From HK-STAS-PATE-2 sp046350895 (GTDB lineage: Bacteria; Patescibacteriota; Patescibacteriia; 2-12-FULL-60-25), in contig JAXLZL010000001.1 of assembly GCA_046350895.1 (NCBI GenBank), positions 1 through 64,000 on the forward strand: 64,000 bases of DNA, read 5' to 3'. A program made the position numbers and the translations under genes. The notes under the pieces are model-generated. The model was not told the origin of the DNA and did not search any database. It was given only the letters and a program-made list of their open reading frames with translations. Shown piece by piece: positions 43,424 to 52,382 of this stretch; the stretch's first letter is position 1, and every line of letters begins with the position of its first letter.

Positions 43424-44065
43424 ATGACCCAAGAACAACAACAAGCCTTACAGGCTATCGCCCGCCAACGCATCTCTGATGCCGACCCAGCCCATGACTT
43501 TGCCCATGCCAAGCGCGTCTTAAAAAACGCTTTAGAGATTGCTCAAAATGAACCTGATGTCGACCTTGATGTTCTTATCCCCGCTGCCTGGTTTCATGAC
43601 GCGGTAAACTATGCCAAAAACGACCCGCGTTCGGCCCAAGCCTCAGATGAGAGCGCCGAGTTAGCCAGTACGATTTTGGCCGGCATCGAATGGTATCCGC
43701 AAGAAAAAATCGAACAGGTAAAGCTTGCCATCCAACGCTGTTCGTACTCAAAAAACCTGCCAAAAGACCGTATCGAGCAATGGATCGTCCAAGACGCAGA
43801 CCTTCTCGAATCAACCGGTGCACTCATTATTGCCCGCGTCTTCTGCTCTTCTGGCCAAATGAGCCGATCATTCTATGATCCAGAAGACCCTAAGGCTGAG
43901 CACCGTGAACTCGACATGAAGAAGTGGGCCTTGGACCTTTTTCCTGGCCGCCTCTTCTTGATTAAAGACCGCGTCCATACCGATACCGCAAAACGCATCG
44001 CCCTTGAACGTGATGCCGTACTGCATGACTTTTACGACCAGTTCGTTAAAGAGATAGGCGCTTAA
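43424..44065 (+). CDS. HD-domain phosphohydrolase
   Basis: 213 residues from ATG 43424. HD motifs: DPAHDFAHAKRVL, AAWFHDAVNYAK, and the later D in IVQDADLLES. This is the HD family of metal-dependent phosphohydrolases, similar to those annotated as uncharacterised. It starts 4 nt after the fmt stop, so it belongs to the def-fmt operon, and it is followed by a terminator. Confidence 0.88.
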   Translation: MTQEQQQALQAIARQRISDADPAHDFAHAKRVLKNALEIAQNEPDVDLDVLIPAAWFHDAVNYAKNDPRSAQASDESAELASTILAGIEWYPQEKIEQVKLAIQRCSYSKNLPKDRIEQWIVQDADLLESTGALIIARVFCSSGQMSRSFYDPEDPKAEHRELDMKKWALDLFPGRLFLIKDRVHTDTAKRIALERDAVLHDFYDQFVKEIGA

Positions 44066-44091
44066 AAACTCCCCGTTGGGGAGTTTTTGTT
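44066..44091 (+). terminator. Rho-independent terminator
   Basis: AAAACTCCCC-gtt-GGGGAGTTTTTG directly after the stop at 44065. Nearly the same hairpin recurs at 52959-52985 after rpsI. Confidence 0.88.
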
Positions 44092-44860
44092 AGCGCTGGA
44101 TTTCGGTGGCTTCGATCGTGCTCGTCGAACCGCTTACCGATGACACCGACTTCACCATGCCCACACCCTCAACAAACCAGACATACGAAGTAGTGGTGAT
44201 AGGCGCCGCGTTTGTTGTGCCCATCTGAACTTTTACCGTCGTATCTTGCTTGACCTTAATGGCATCAAACGTACCGGCTGCTACGGTGACTTTTTCTTTT
44301 GCCAAAGCCTCGCTCTTGGTTGAAATCGTCTCTTTCAGTTCACGAATGCCGGCCTGAGCCAATGGACCGCTTTCGATTTTACCCACCACATCGGCACTCG
44401 ACTCCCACTTAGCACCGACCACGAGTTTTTCTGGCAAATACAAGCCGTCTTGGGCCTTGGTTTCAAAGGTCACCTTGGTACCGGCCATGGCCGAACTCAA
44501 GTCGGCATAGCCCTTGGCGCGGATCTTTGAGCCCTCACAAACATAATCCTGCTTCATTGAAATATTCTTTTGCGGGAAGGCGATCTCCACACTCAGCCCA
44601 TCGGCGTTTACATCTGTTACGGTGTTTTTATATTCACTTGCCGTATGGCCAAAACTCGATTTATACGTAATAGCAAAACCTTTTTTGGACGGGAAGTAAG
44701 CATTCAAACAATTGCCCGACGGCGCGCTCGGATTCGGCTCGCCAACGGCAATCGAAGGACGAGACGGCTGCCCGGCATTAGGCGCGCCATTTGAGGGAGC
44801 TGCCCCACAACCTGCACCCATGAGCGCGAGCCCAAGGCTAAGCGAAAGGAGTTTTTTCAT
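44090..44860 (-). CDS. Predicted lipoprotein of unknown function
   Basis: 256 residues. N-terminal signal ends in a lipobox LMGAGC (Cys 18). The domain is beta-rich, with strands like GFAITYKSSFGHTASEYKN and VTVAAGTFDAIKVKQDTTVK, rather like an outer-face carrier-type beta sandwich; no family recognised. Convergent with the HD gene. It overlaps the end of the upstream fusion gene by 23 nt and so is probably transcribed with the polysaccharide genes. Confidence 0.75.
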   Translation of the reverse strand: MKKLLSLSLGLALMGAGCGAAPSNGAPNAGQPSRPSIAVGEPNPSAPSGNCLNAYFPSKKGFAITYKSSFGHTASEYKNTVTDVNADGLSVEIAFPQKNISMKQDYVCEGSKIRAKGYADLSSAMAGTKVTFETKAQDGLYLPEKLVVGAKWESSADVVGKIESGPLAQAGIRELKETISTKSEALAKEKVTVAAGTFDAIKVKQDTTVKVQMGTTNAAPITTTSYVWFVEGVGMVKSVSSVSGSTSTIEATEIQR

Positions 44861-47060
44861 ATGTAATCATTCTAGCAGATATAAAGACCTCCATCATAAT
44901 TACCGCCAAAATACCCAGCGGGTGGTTCACGTAGGGAGTGAAGGCGTGGATGACAATCAGGGCCAAAATGGCGGCAATAAGCCCGCGTTTGAAGTCGGGT
45001 TCGATGGTGGATTTGCGGATTTCATTGGCGACAAATAGCAGCCAAGCCAAAACAACCAAAACACCAGCGCCCAGCTTCAGCCAAAGATCATGCCAACCCC
45101 ATTCGAAGGCGTAGGTCGTATATTCTTTACCCGTGGCGGCAATACGAGGGTCGGTGCTCTTATAGGTCACGGTTTTGCCAAAACCTGAGCCAAGAAGCGG
45201 ATGTTTGGCGATTTCGGTATTGAGAACGGGTAAAAGGGTCCAGCGGCTTTGGGCAGCAGCTTCGCCGGTATCGAAACGGTTTAAGAGGGCATCATCAAGG
45301 GCGCCGTTCTTGCTTGGTGGGATTGGGAAGAATGCGAGAATCGCCACCAAAAGCAAACCCACCAAACCAGAAACAACCGTCCCGGCTACGAACTTAACCC
45401 CCTGCCCCTTCTCTTCGTTGAGAGAAGGGGTGTTTGACCTCCCTCGAAGAAGGGAGACAAGAGGGTTCGTGGCGAGAGCAATCAGCCACGCTCCCACGGC
45501 AGCACCAATACCCAAAAAGAAGCTACGACTTAATGAAATCACGATGACAGCCGTACCGATCGAGAGCAGCCAGCAACGAAGCTTTTTGGACAGGGTTTGA
45601 TGAGCGAATAAGGCAACCACAAAAGCCAAGACCCAATAGATCTGTGACTGGATGAAGATACGGTACAGCGAACCGTCGGCAAAGATACGGGTGATCTCCC
45701 CTATTCCTGAGCGGCGAATAAAGAGATAAACCGGCACCTGAATGGCACCCGTATCATGTGAAAAGACATAGAACAGCAAGAAACTCAGGCCAGCATTAAC
45801 CGCTAAGCCAACCGCCAATGCCACCAAAAGCGGTCGCAAGACGTCTTCTTTGTTCTGGCGGATCAACTGGTACATCGGGAAGGCCAACAATAAGACACCC
45901 CAGCTATTGGCATCGGCCAAGACAAAGGGCTGACCAAGAGCGAAGCCACGAAGCACGCCATAGAGAATGGTCAGGACCAAGATGAGGTAGATCGGACGTT
46001 CTTTGATCCAAGAGGTGTGATACTCCCAATAGGATGACCACTTCTCACGGACGAACCAGAGACCAAGGAAGGCAAAAAAGAAGAGTTGGCGAATCCCGAG
46101 GCCGCCATCGTTCACGGCATCGGCCCCGAGCTTCAGCATCCCACCTTTTGAACCAATTACGTATTCAGCGGCCATCAAGGCAAAGCCATGAGCCGGCGAC
46201 TTATAAGCCATCCAACCAAAGGCGAGTACAAGCAAAACTGTGAGCAGGTTATTTGCTTGTGGAGCGACGCGGGCAATCACGGTTGCAAACAAAAGCACAC
46301 TGAGCCAAGCGGTAAAAAAGAACGCTTCACCTAACCATGATTTTTCACGCGGTGCGAGTGAATGTTTTTTGCGAATGATTTCGTCCGCGCTGAGATACCA
46401 CTTGATCGGTTTCGGCGTCCAACCAATCGCGCGCCAAGGGATGTCATACGCGAATGCCGGCAACCAACGGCTCATGCCGGTGGCGCGCTCTTTAAACACC
46501 ATGAGCTCACGGTCAACCCAAACACCTTTCTTACCCGGCTCAGTGAGCTGTAAAAAATAATCCCAATCTTGAAACTTTTTCAATGTCTCATCAAAACGTA
46601 TTGCATCACTTTTACGAATAAGAGCACTCGTGTGAATGTAGTTTGTTTTCTTCAGAGCCTCGGCATCGAACGGACGCCCTTTGAATGCCTTCATGCCAAA
46701 GCGAAAATTCGGATAAGCGAAGCTCGCTTCAGGATGGGCCTCAAGGGTCTTTACCATAGTTTCGAGCGCATCCATTGGCAGGTCGGCGTCGGCATCCAAA
46801 AAGACCACAAACTCCCCTTTTGCTTGATCTAAACCGGCATTGCGGGCCGCGGGAGCACCACGGTTTTGGTCAAAGCGAATAAGCTTGGCGGCAAATGAGA
46901 CACCGTCCAAATCTTCTTCATGGATACGGTTTACCGAACCGTCATCTACCACGATCACCTCAAGCGACCTTTCGATTTGTTTTTCAAGGGATGCCAAACA
47001 GGCGCGAAGCTCTTCGCGGTGCTCAAGAACCGGGATAATGATCGAAACCTTAGGCGTCAT
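44838..47060 (-). CDS. Fusion of family-2 glycosyltransferase and O-antigen ligase/polymerase (Wzy-like)
   Basis: 740 residues. Residues 1 to about 235 are a GT-A fold: VSIIIPVLEHREELRACLAS, VIVVDDGSV, the DXD-type FLDADADLP, and FQDWDYFLQL. From about 245 there are 11 or so membrane helices with the Wzy/WaaL signature region around 'RSFFLGIGAAVG' and 'KHPLLGSGFGKT'. It probably transfers or polymerises surface glycan units. A 25-codon palindromic element sits in frame near residue 530 (positions 45396-45470), after 'NPLVSLLRGRS'. It belongs to the polysaccharide operon with the GT4 enzyme and the flippase. Confidence 0.85.
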   Translation of the reverse strand: MTPKVSIIIPVLEHREELRACLASLEKQIERSLEVIVVDDGSVNRIHEEDLDGVSFAAKLIRFDQNRGAPAARNAGLDQAKGEFVVFLDADADLPMDALETMVKTLEAHPEASFAYPNFRFGMKAFKGRPFDAEALKKTNYIHTSALIRKSDAIRFDETLKKFQDWDYFLQLTEPGKKGVWVDRELMVFKERATGMSRWLPAFAYDIPWRAIGWTPKPIKWYLSADEIIRKKHSLAPREKSWLGEAFFFTAWLSVLLFATVIARVAPQANNLLTVLLVLAFGWMAYKSPAHGFALMAAEYVIGSKGGMLKLGADAVNDGGLGIRQLFFFAFLGLWFVREKWSSYWEYHTSWIKERPIYLILVLTILYGVLRGFALGQPFVLADANSWGVLLLAFPMYQLIRQNKEDVLRPLLVALAVGLAVNAGLSFLLFYVFSHDTGAIQVPVYLFIRRSGIGEITRIFADGSLYRIFIQSQIYWVLAFVVALFAHQTLSKKLRCWLLSIGTAVIVISLSRSFFLGIGAAVGAWLIALATNPLVSLLRGRSNTPSLNEEKGQGVKFVAGTVVSGLVGLLLVAILAFFPIPPSKNGALDDALLNRFDTGEAAAQSRWTLLPVLNTEIAKHPLLGSGFGKTVTYKSTDPRIAATGKEYTTYAFEWGWHDLWLKLGAGVLVVLAWLLFVANEIRKSTIEPDFKRGLIAAILALIVIHAFTPYVNHPLGILAVIMMEVFISARMITYEKTPFA
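45396..45470. repeat. In-frame palindromic repeat inside the glycosyltransferase-ligase gene
   Basis: 75 bp (25 codons): GAACCCTC-TTGTCTCCC, the palindrome CTCCCTCGAAGAAGGGAG, then a second hairpin CCCCTTCTC-ttcgtt-GAGAAGGGG. The first part matches repeats at 7606 and 24445. In frame it encodes a hydrophilic Ser/Arg/Glu/Gly insert in a loop between membrane helices. Confidence 0.72.
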
Positions 47061-47066
47061 AGCGTT

Positions 47067-48155
47067 TTACAATTGTGAAATCCAGGTGCGCAAAACGCGC
47101 GCGCGGTCCTCCCAACGAAAATCTTTCAACGCGCGTTCTCGTGCGGCTTCGCCCAAACGTTTCTTTAATTGCGTGTCTTTGCGTAATGCTTCAATCGCAT
47201 CAGCGATGCGACGCGGGTGATGCGGGTCAACAAGCAAACCTGTCACACCATCAAGCACCGCTTCAGGCACCCCACCGCTATTGCCGGCAATGGCAACCAA
47301 ACCAAAGAGCGCTGCTTCTAAAAACACGATGCCAAAACCTTCGATATCATCCTCCTCTTCACGAACAGGAAGTGCGAACAAATCCGCCGCGGCATACCAT
47401 TCATGTTTTTCTTGGTCGGAGGTACTGGATACAAATTGTACTCTTTTGCCAAAATGACGAGCATGGCGGTCGAGACGTTCACGATCTGCACCGTCACCGA
47501 GCACGACCAGTCGGATAGACGGATCAACGAAGCTCATCGACTCAATCAATCGATCGATACCCTTGCGCGGTACAAGACGCGAGACTGATAAGACGACCAA
47601 CTCCCCTGCCTCGATACCGAACTTTGCTCTTGAGGCGACTCGGTCAGGGATCTGGATCTCTTGTTCGACGGCTGGCAGTAAGACTCTGAATGGCTGGCCC
47701 TTGATAATAGAATGGACTTCTTCACCGGCTCGCTGGGAATTCACCAAAACCAACTTCGCTCTCTTCAAGACTTGGCGAAAGAGCCAGCGCTTAAGGGGGG
47801 TCTTTTTGGCGAGACGGGCATCGAGGCCATGGAGCAAGACGATATACGGCAAACCACCGAGGCAGCGAGCAAGCATGGCGGCGGTACCCATCGGTAAGAC
47901 ATGACTGACCATTACGCCATCAAAACCACGGCCACGCATGGCCCACATCTGAAAAATAGACAGCCACCAACCAAAAGGCCCCGGAGCAAACAAACGTACC
48001 TTCTCGGCCGGTGCATCCACCGAGACCGGGTGCAAACGGTCGACAAACACCGAGACCGTGGTATCACCAAGAGCCTTGGCGAGATTCCAAAGGTAGCGGG
48101 CAACGCCGCCTTGTTGGGGTGGATAGTCGAGGGTTACGAGGGCAATCTTTTTCAT
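47067..48155 (-). CDS. Family-4 glycosyltransferase
   Basis: 362 residues from ATG 48155 (MKKIALVTLDYPPQQGGVAR). GT-B fold: DYPPQQGGVARYLW at the N-terminus and the C-terminal EX7E region (PVREEEDDIEGFGIVFLEA, then GNSGGVPEAV), characteristic of GT4 retaining transferases. It adds a sugar in surface glycan synthesis. It overlaps the flippase stop by 2 nt downstream of that gene and precedes the GT2-ligase fusion by 6 nt. Confidence 0.92.
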   Translation of the reverse strand: MKKIALVTLDYPPQQGGVARYLWNLAKALGDTTVSVFVDRLHPVSVDAPAEKVRLFAPGPFGWWLSIFQMWAMRGRGFDGVMVSHVLPMGTAAMLARCLGGLPYIVLLHGLDARLAKKTPLKRWLFRQVLKRAKLVLVNSQRAGEEVHSIIKGQPFRVLLPAVEQEIQIPDRVASRAKFGIEAGELVVLSVSRLVPRKGIDRLIESMSFVDPSIRLVVLGDGADRERLDRHARHFGKRVQFVSSTSDQEKHEWYAAADLFALPVREEEDDIEGFGIVFLEAALFGLVAIAGNSGGVPEAVLDGVTGLLVDPHHPRRIADAIEALRKDTQLKKRLGEAARERALKDFRWEDRARVLRTWISQL

Positions 48156-48156
48156 A

Positions 48157-49614
48157 CTAAATCGTTTCATTTGGCTTGGCGCCTTCATAACGTTTCAAAA
48201 GCCAGTCAAAAACACGCTTAATGTCAGCGATCGAGACCAGTTGAACGGTGATATTCATCAATAAAACAAAGACACCGGCACAAGCCGTGACCAGAACCGG
48301 ATGAAACATCTGGCCGATCCAGTCCACAAATAGCCAGGTCATGACGGCAACCACGGCGCCCTGCAGGTGCAAGCGCAGCCATGAACCCCAATGAATCTCT
48401 TGGCGGGCAAACCAGACACCCAACAAATAGAGCACCGTAAAGCTCACGAGCGCCGACCAAGCCGCGCCAATAGGGCCAAGTGGCGGGATCAAGACCCAAT
48501 TCATGCCGGCGTTAATCACCATGGCAATACCCATGGCCGTGGTTTTTTGATGGGCGCGGTGCGTGGCATTCAACAAAGAACCGATCGGGAAATCTAAGAA
48601 GATTGGGATCAAAACCCAAGCTAAAACCTCAAGAATCAATACCGAGGGCAAATAGGCGTCACCATAGAGAAAAGGCACAAGTACCGGGGCAAGCGCCGCC
48701 AATAACGACGCCATCGAAACGCCAAAGAGCATCATGAGACGCAATGAACCCATCAATAAGCCGTTGAGGGACTCTTTCTCATGTTTGGCCGCATGGCTCA
48801 TGCTTGGATAAAGAGCTGCGACAAAGGCCATCGGCAAAAACTGCAAGGCATAGGTCAGTTTGTAAGCAACGGCATATTCACCCAGAGCTGCATCACCATG
48901 AAAATGATGGATGATTTGCGAATCGATATACGAATAGACTTTGACAAAAATACCAGAAAGACCAAATGGGATGGCAGCGACCAATAAATCCTTAAGGCCT
49001 GCTCCCCTGCCCTCATGTGGCAAAAGCGAGAGACGGCGCAAGATTGCCAAGCTCCAGAGCATGTTCCAGCTGCTGGCGATCAAGAGGGCGACCACCAGGC
49101 CAAAAACGCCAAAGCCAAAGTACGCCGCAGCGACACCGCTCAAGGCGGCAGCCGTTTGGCCGACCAACATACCGATGGCCTCAAAGCGCAAATCACGATG
49201 ACCGCGGATCACGCCATAAAAGATGGTCGACAACGAATCTGCCGACATCACGAGACATGAGACCATGAGTGCCCAAATCTCATAATCACGCAGACCATTG
49301 GCCCAGCCATAACCAAGCGCAGCCACACATGCAAGCGGTATCAATAACGCCTTCAACTGCAAGGCGAAGCGCAAAAAACGGCGGCCAAGGGCGGCGTCAT
49401 GCGCGCTTTCACGGATAATCACCGACGTCAGTCCAAGATCGGTAAAGGTCACAAAGATCGAGGTGATCGACACGATGTGAAAATACTCACCCGTCACCTC
49501 TTTGCCGACGAGGCGGGCTATCCAGGTAAAAGCCAAAAACGACAGCACTTTTTGGGCTGCGTTACCGACCATCAACAGTGCGGCATTTCTTGCCACTGAA
49601 GCCGCTTGGGACAT
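48157..49614 (-). CDS. Polysaccharide flippase (MOP superfamily, Wzx-like)
   Basis: 485 residues with about 14 membrane helices, the usual MOP flippase topology. N-terminal ARNAALLMVGNAAQKVLSF and 'LGLTSVIIRESA' match the family's first helices. It exports lipid-linked glycan units across the membrane and, with GT4 and the GT2-ligase fusion, forms a surface-polysaccharide operon. It starts at ATG 49614; the L,D-transpeptidase transcript ends at a terminator just upstream. Confidence 0.9.
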   Translation of the reverse strand: MSQAASVARNAALLMVGNAAQKVLSFLAFTWIARLVGKEVTGEYFHIVSITSIFVTFTDLGLTSVIIRESAHDAALGRRFLRFALQLKALLIPLACVAALGYGWANGLRDYEIWALMVSCLVMSADSLSTIFYGVIRGHRDLRFEAIGMLVGQTAAALSGVAAAYFGFGVFGLVVALLIASSWNMLWSLAILRRLSLLPHEGRGAGLKDLLVAAIPFGLSGIFVKVYSYIDSQIIHHFHGDAALGEYAVAYKLTYALQFLPMAFVAALYPSMSHAAKHEKESLNGLLMGSLRLMMLFGVSMASLLAALAPVLVPFLYGDAYLPSVLILEVLAWVLIPIFLDFPIGSLLNATHRAHQKTTAMGIAMVINAGMNWVLIPPLGPIGAAWSALVSFTVLYLLGVWFARQEIHWGSWLRLHLQGAVVAVMTWLFVDWIGQMFHPVLVTACAGVFVLLMNITVQLVSIADIKRVFDWLLKRYEGAKPNETI

Positions 49615-49629
49615 GCCTACAGGGTATAG

Positions 49630-49655
49630 AAAAACCCCTCCGAGCGGAAGGGTTT
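49630..49655 (-). terminator. Rho-independent terminator
   Basis: Minus strand AAACCC-ttccgctcggagg-GGTTTTTC, directly downstream of the L,D-transpeptidase gene ending at 49666. Confidence 0.75.
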
Positions 49656-49665
49656 GACTAGAATA

Positions 49666-50292
49666 TTATTGGAGATCGGACGGTACGCTCAGACCCTCTT
49701 TTTGGAGGATTTCACGAACCTGATCCATGGTCCCCTGCACCAGCCGCGGATGCGCCTCAGGATCCAACCAAGCCAGAACGGCTTCAGCGTTTTCAGGAGC
49801 AACAGCCGTACAACCAGCCGTCCCTTTATCAGAAGCACGCCAGACATGAAAGAAGATTGCCGAACCCATACCAGCCACCACGGGCTTGGTATTGTATTCG
49901 ACCACGATTACGATGTCATACAGCTGGTCGTCTGTGCGCAGCAGGTTCTCGTCGCTCTGCCAGGTTTTTTGAACCTGTGAAAGATCGACATATTGGTTAT
50001 AGAGCGGATGCTCAACATCATCAACCCAGAAATCATTCGGAGTCAGTACATGGGTTGGCCAAGCGACGCTATGAGGACGCTTGGTAAAAGCTCGGCCTAA
50101 TTCAAACAAGCCTACCGGGGACTTGCCGTCCCCTTCTCGCTTGTCGATCGTCAAGCCGTTTTTGCCAAAGACGCAGGCAAATGGACTAAGGTTTTTGGTC
50201 CACAAACCATCAGTCAATTCATACAAACTGACTTGGCCGGTTATCGAGGATTCGTTCTCGGCGATCGCAAAAAGGAGCTGTTGTTTTGCCAT
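49666..50292 (-). CDS. L,D-transpeptidase (YkuD domain)
   Basis: 208 residues. The catalytic motif is HVWRASDKGTAGCTAV, with His 149 and Cys 161, as in YkuD-type L,D-transpeptidases that make 3-3 peptidoglycan cross-links. The first half has the DKREGDGKSPVGLF segment typical of the family. There is no N-terminal signal peptide, which is unusual, so export or a moonlighting role is unclear. It lies between the flippase operon and the prohibitin gene. Confidence 0.85.
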   Translation of the reverse strand: MAKQQLLFAIAENESSITGQVSLYELTDGLWTKNLSPFACVFGKNGLTIDKREGDGKSPVGLFELGRAFTKRPHSVAWPTHVLTPNDFWVDDVEHPLYNQYVDLSQVQKTWQSDENLLRTDDQLYDIVIVVEYNTKPVVAGMGSAIFFHVWRASDKGTAGCTAVAPENAEAVLAWLDPEAHPRLVQGTMDQVREILQKEGLSVPSDLQ

Positions 50293-50327
50293 GGTGGCAT
50301 TACAACAGCTCCCCTATCACCCGTCAA

Positions 50328-51131
50328 TTAATGTGCGAGATTACCGATATTCACGAATGGCGTAGCACCGCTGCCCATGACCGATGGGAGTTTTCCGTCC
50401 CACTTTTCGATGGCGCGGAGCTCGAGCACAGCCGGGCTCGACTTGATGGCTTCGGATTCGACACGCAATGCTTCTGCCTTACCACGTGCTTCAGCAATAC
50501 GCTGGTCAGCTTCAAATTTTACCTGCTCCAAACGGTTCTTGGCCGTGAGGGCTGCCTGCTCAGCCGTCACCTTGGCTTCAATCGCCATATTGAACGACTC
50601 AGAGAAATCAAAGTTCACGATGTTAAAATCATCAATTTGGATGCCACGCGGATCGAGTTTTGCCTGCAAAAGATTTTTCATTTCTTCGCGAACTTCTTCG
50701 CGGCGCGTGACCAACTCTTCGGCGGTAAACTTGGCCGTTGTTGCTTTTACCGCTTCTTGCAGCGCCGGATCAATCAAACGGATTTTATACTCAGGTCCGA
50801 CGTCGCGGTACATCTGCACGACCATCTCTGGCTTGATGTGAAAGTTAGCAGCTACCGTGCTTTGCACGCTCTGCAAATCTTTTGAAGCTGCCGTGGCCTC
50901 AACTTGTTCTTTTTGCAAACGAACGTCCATCACGGCAACGCTCTCGATGATAGGCATTCTGAAATACAAACCTTCAGCTACCACGCGGCCAGTCACGGCA
51001 CCGAAGCGCAACATGACGCCGCGGCTACCGGCCGGGATCATACCGAATGGGATAAGGGCAAAAACAAGGATGACGGCGACAAATGCGCCAACCACCCAAC
51101 AATTGATTTTAGTTGTGCTCATATGCATCAA
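50328..51131 (-). CDS. Prohibitin/SPFH family membrane protein
   Basis: 267 residues. N-terminal membrane helix (about 11-30), SPFH/band-7 domain (GVMLRFGAVTGRVVAEG and LYFRMPIIE), then a long coiled coil. Such proteins form membrane ring scaffolds that regulate proteases or membrane organisation. The ending LRAIEKWDGKLPSVM fits the prohibitin family. The gene starts at ATG 51131 and stands alone between accessory genes. Confidence 0.9.
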   Translation of the reverse strand: MMHMSTTKINCWVVGAFVAVILVFALIPFGMIPAGSRGVMLRFGAVTGRVVAEGLYFRMPIIESVAVMDVRLQKEQVEATAASKDLQSVQSTVAANFHIKPEMVVQMYRDVGPEYKIRLIDPALQEAVKATTAKFTAEELVTRREEVREEMKNLLQAKLDPRGIQIDDFNIVNFDFSESFNMAIEAKVTAEQAALTAKNRLEQVKFEADQRIAEARGKAEALRVESEAIKSSPAVLELRAIEKWDGKLPSVMGSGATPFVNIGNLAH

Positions 51132-51167
51132 ACGTTAGGGGTAAGACGCCAAAATGGCAAGAAACAG

Positions 51168-51203
51168 AAAACCGCCCAGGGACCATTGGTCAACCTGGGC
51201 GGT
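51168..51203 (-). terminator. Terminator of the 51210-51731 gene
   Basis: Minus strand ACCGCCCAGG-ttgaccaatggtc-CCTGGGCGGTTTTC, a 10-bp GC-rich stem with T-run. Confidence 0.85.
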
Positions 51204-51209
51204 CAGTGT

Positions 51210-51731
51210 TCAGCCGAGCGAGCAATCAGCGCCGGCATTGACGAGGGGCGAAGGACGCCCTGTGATGAAGGCGTAGCGCATTCCACCCAAGGGCAGGTTC
51301 TTCTCTTCGAGCTTCATGGCACCCTTGCCCGGCTCGAACGGGTAGAACATGGCCGATTTGGCGTCGTCGGCTTCACCCCGGGTGTCGACGATGCCCCGAA
51401 AGAAGGCGTCGATGCGGTTGGCGTCGCGTAGCGAGCCGAGGCCGAGATAGGCTCGGCCGGTGCGCAGCTCGGGATACTGGGCCTGGATGGCCTCGATCTC
51501 GGCGGCGCAGGCGGGCATGAAGTGCCGGCTGGCCATGATGGCCTGCACGTCGGCGATGGACGCCGGCTCGAGCAGGCCCATGAATCCGACCATGACGTCG
51601 TATGGGCCATTCGGCACCGTACCGGCGCGCCCTAGGCTCGGGATGAGCCCTTCGTAACGATGCTCGGTACGGCCATCGACACGACTGAGCGACCAACGAC
51701 CTTCTTCGAAATAGTGCTTCGGCAACCCCAT
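51210..51731 (-). CDS. Small accessory protein, LGS-core family
   Basis: 173 residues from ATG 51731, preceded by GAGGGGTGG. The core: ASIADVQAIMASRHFMPACA, AEIEAIQAQYPELR helix, GRAYLGLGS (LGS 98-100), and C-terminal GMRYAFITG. N-terminal half is less conserved. Codons look G/C-rich at third positions compared with neighbours, by eye. It has its own promoter (51776-51804) and terminator. Confidence 0.75.
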   Translation of the reverse strand: MGLPKHYFEEGRWSLSRVDGRTEHRYEGLIPSLGRAGTVPNGPYDVMVGFMGLLEPASIADVQAIMASRHFMPACAAEIEAIQAQYPELRTGRAYLGLGSLRDANRIDAFFRGIVDTRGEADDAKSAMFYPFEPGKGAMKLEEKNLPLGGMRYAFITGRPSPLVNAGADCSLG

Positions 51732-51775
51732 ATCCACCCCTCTTTCGTCAGCAAACGACAAAGGTCCAGGGCCTG

Positions 51776-51804
51776 TTTTTAGCGTATTTTAAGACAAATG
51801 TCAA
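51776..51804 (-). promoter_or_regulatory. Sigma-70-type promoter for the 51210-51731 gene
   Basis: Minus strand TTGACA (51804-51799), 17-nt spacer, TAAAAA (51781-51776). Confidence 0.75.
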
Positions 51805-51816
51805 TCCTGACCCAAG

Positions 51817-51855
51817 CAAAAACCGCGCGAATCCAGATGGACTCAGCGCGGCCAG
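51817..51855 (-). terminator. Terminator of the 51858-52382 gene
   Basis: Minus strand CCGCGCTGAGTCC-at-CTGGATTCGCGCGGTTTTTG, stem with T-run, 3 nt past the stop. Confidence 0.8.
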
Positions 51856-51857
51856 AA

Positions 51858-52382
51858 TTAGCAGTAGAAGCGCTGCGCTTCACGAACCGGATGCTCGGTT
51901 AGCACCGCGAATCGCAAATTCGCACTCCAGAGCTTGTTCTTGTAGTAGTCACTCGTACCATTGTCGTACACCCTCATCCATGACTGCAGCAAACGACCAT
52001 CCACCGTGTCATACCGGCTGACTCCGGGCCACCTGTGGTCCTTCAATAGCACGGTACCGACGGACAAAATCGATCGATCGTCCGTGGAGTAAGGGTAGTG
52101 ACGCACGAATGCCTCAAGCTCCAAGTTGCTGCAAGGAACGGCACCATGTTGCTGAAATGCCGCCATGAGCTCAGCTGTTGTACAGTCTTTGATCAAGAGG
52201 AGAAAGCGCATCGAAATCATGTACGTGCACGACATGAGCCCCTTCTCCATATGACGCGCGAAGCCATCGAGCGGCATCTCTTCGCGGTCGCCGTATTGAC
52301 GACCATCGATGTCGTGCACGATGAAGGACTCCTCCATCAACTGCATAGAGGCCGGTATCACATCGTTATTCAGCAACAACAT
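51858..52382 (-). CDS. Small accessory protein, LGS-core family (tandem paralogue)
   Basis: 174 residues. The ATG shares its last base with the stop of the gene upstream (TGATG), so it is translationally coupled. Core: CTTAELMAAFQQHGAVPC, LELEAFVRHYPYS helix, RSILSVGTVLL (the LGS position reads VGT, 108-110), then LWSANLRFAVLTEHP. Similar in order and spacing to the upstream gene product, so a tandem duplication. Unknown function; transcribed from 52915-52943. Confidence 0.76.
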   Translation of the reverse strand: MLLLNNDVIPASMQLMEESFIVHDIDGRQYGDREEMPLDGFARHMEKGLMSCTYMISMRFLLLIKDCTTAELMAAFQQHGAVPCSNLELEAFVRHYPYSTDDRSILSVGTVLLKDHRWPGVSRYDTVDGRLLQSWMRVYDNGTSDYYKNKLWSANLRFAVLTEHPVREAQRFYC

